The notes beneath the pieces were generated by a model that was not told the origin of the DNA, searched no databases, and saw only the letters and a list, made by a program, of their open reading frames with translations. From contig NZ_JBFNXJ010000003.1 in the NCBI RefSeq assembly GCF_040812015.1, forward strand, positions 1-64,000: DNA of 64,000 bases. Direction: 5' to 3'. The DNA is from Chitinivorax sp. PXF-14. GTDB taxonomy: Bacteria; Pseudomonadota; Gammaproteobacteria; Burkholderiales; SCOH01. The translations under genes and the position numbers were made by a program. Below, in pieces: positions 63,458 through 64,000 of the stretch (position 1 is its first letter; every line of letters starts with the position of its first letter).

Positions 63458-63532
63458 ACAGGGAAGCCCTGTCGCAGCCTGATGCCCCTGGCTGCTGGCA
63501 TGGTGCTGACTGCATCAGCAACACGTGCGGCC
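63458..63532 (-). ncRNA. Two-hairpin structured leader element, copy 4
   Basis: Hairpin A ACAGGG/CCCTGT (63458-63472), a shorter spacer with CAGCCTGATGCC, then hairpin B TGCTGA/TCAGCA (63504-63520) with outer CATGG and CGTGC flanks. It is the most divergent copy, but both stems are kept. It lies before the 83-residue protein gene on the minus strand. Confidence 0.55.
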
Positions 63533-63844
63533 AGCATCGGGCCGGCTTGTTGCTCCGTCACTCGGAAATCCGAACTAGGGGTTGCCCAGGTTCCGACCGA
63601 AGATCGGGCTAGGCCAAGCGGCTGTCGAACGCGGCGAGATTTTTTTGAGGCGGCTCACGGGTTGTGGAGTGGTCCGCAAGCTGGCGATCAAGCTTGGGAT
63701 GCAGCCGAAGGGGTTATGACGCTGGTACAGCGAAGCGATTGGCTATCGACGAAGTTCAGCGGCCGCTGCGCAGAAGCGATGGAGGCAAACCGAAAGCGGT
63801 GTTTCGGGAGTCCATATAGGATTGTTAGCAGCTAACTTTGGGTG
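63533..63844. other. Intergenic region near the right edge; nothing further identified
   Basis: About 310 bases between the fourth structured element and the partial gene at the edge. It should hold the promoter for the small genes on the minus strand. No gene, clear hairpin or repeat was seen. Confidence 0.45.
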
Positions 63845-64000
63845 CTAGACCTTCATGGTGTCTTTGGGCGGTGACTTTTTTGCCTTGGGCTTCGGTATGG
63901 GAAGTTCGCTTTCCGTAGTTCGAATCAAACGCGAAACCCACTCTCGATCGTCAAGCCGATCTCCGACCAAAAAATAGGGTTTGGCGCCCGGGTACGGGGG
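63845..64000 (-). CDS. C-terminal end of an ICE gene cut by the window edge
   Basis: The minus strand is open from the edge to a TAG at 63845-63847, giving 51 residues: PYPGAKPYFLVGDRL, DDREWVSRLIRTTESELP, then a Lys/Pro-rich basic tail ending KDTMKV. The coding look of the first part and the basic tail suggest the end of a real DNA-associated protein of the ICE. The family cannot be named from this fragment. Confidence 0.55.
   Translation of the reverse strand, partial: PPYPGAKPYFLVGDRLDDREWVSRLIRTTESELPIPKPKAKKSPPKDTMKV

Noticed and set aside
1-64000. CRISPR array or tRNA genes
   Set aside because: No regularly spaced short repeats and no tRNA-like cloverleaf with CCA-end or T-loop signature were noticed on either strand.

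Overview
The window is high-GC accessory DNA from a proteobacterium, most likely Pseudomonas or a related beta/gamma lineage such as Achromobacter or Stenotrophomonas. This is inferred from a PFGI-1/clc-type integrating conjugative element (ICE) backbone, a clinical class 1 integron tail and pyochelin/yersiniabactin-type siderophore genes. No chromosomal housekeeping locus is present that would fix the species.

Layout. (1) 1-2495: the 3' end of a class 1 integron (end of sul1, orf5, a 123-bp end fragment, IS6100) and the last 66 codons and 38-bp terminal repeat of a Tn21-group transposon. The transposon lies inside hsdR. (2) 2469-7666: a type I restriction-modification operon (minus strand: hsdM, hsdS, a RipA-like membrane protein, hsdR) whose restriction subunit is cut by that transposon. 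(3) 7997-9919: small genes (HAD-like protein, XRE regulator, unknown protein, mobile mystery protein A-like protein). (4) 10060-15840: a type II CBASS anti-phage operon (DUF2188 protein, CapV phospholipase, DncV-like nucleotidyltransferase, Cap2, truncated Cap3) with a divergent CapH/CapP regulator-protease pair. (5) 15937-21987: ICE transfer genes (TIGR03747, TraD, TIGR03765, lytic transglycosylase, TIGR03759, a small coiled-coil protein, PilL). (6) 22156-49535: a complete siderophore locus. (7) 49873-64000: a LysR regulator and ICE maintenance/replication genes (helicase, DUF6094, DUF932, DUF3275, DUF3577, DUF3085 and unknowns), with an FMN riboswitch and ribB embedded.

Siderophore locus. 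An 18-kb operon of overlapping genes encodes a fused salicyl-AMP ligase/salicylate synthase, a two-module NRPS (ArCP-Cy-A-PCP-Cy-A-PCP), a one-module NRPS (docking-Cy-A/MT-PCP-TE), two unrelated ring reductases and a type II thioesterase. All three A domains carry cysteine-like codes, so the predicted product is a salicylate-capped chain of three cysteine-derived rings, one more ring than pyochelin. Divergent genes supply two YbtP/YbtQ-type ABC exporters/importers, a PPTase, an AraC regulator, a TonB-dependent receptor and an FptX-like permease. Fur-box-like sites lie at two promoters. The two A domains of the first NRPS sit in a 1,623-bp direct repeat that looks identical.

The ICE maintenance region has an unexplained feature: four intergenic leaders carry the same two-hairpin RNA-like element with compensatory stem changes, and most leaders also carry a GC-rich hairpin next to a conserved GGGTGG-AAGAA-like string. 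This is the best candidate here for an under-described element, alongside the siderophore pathway.
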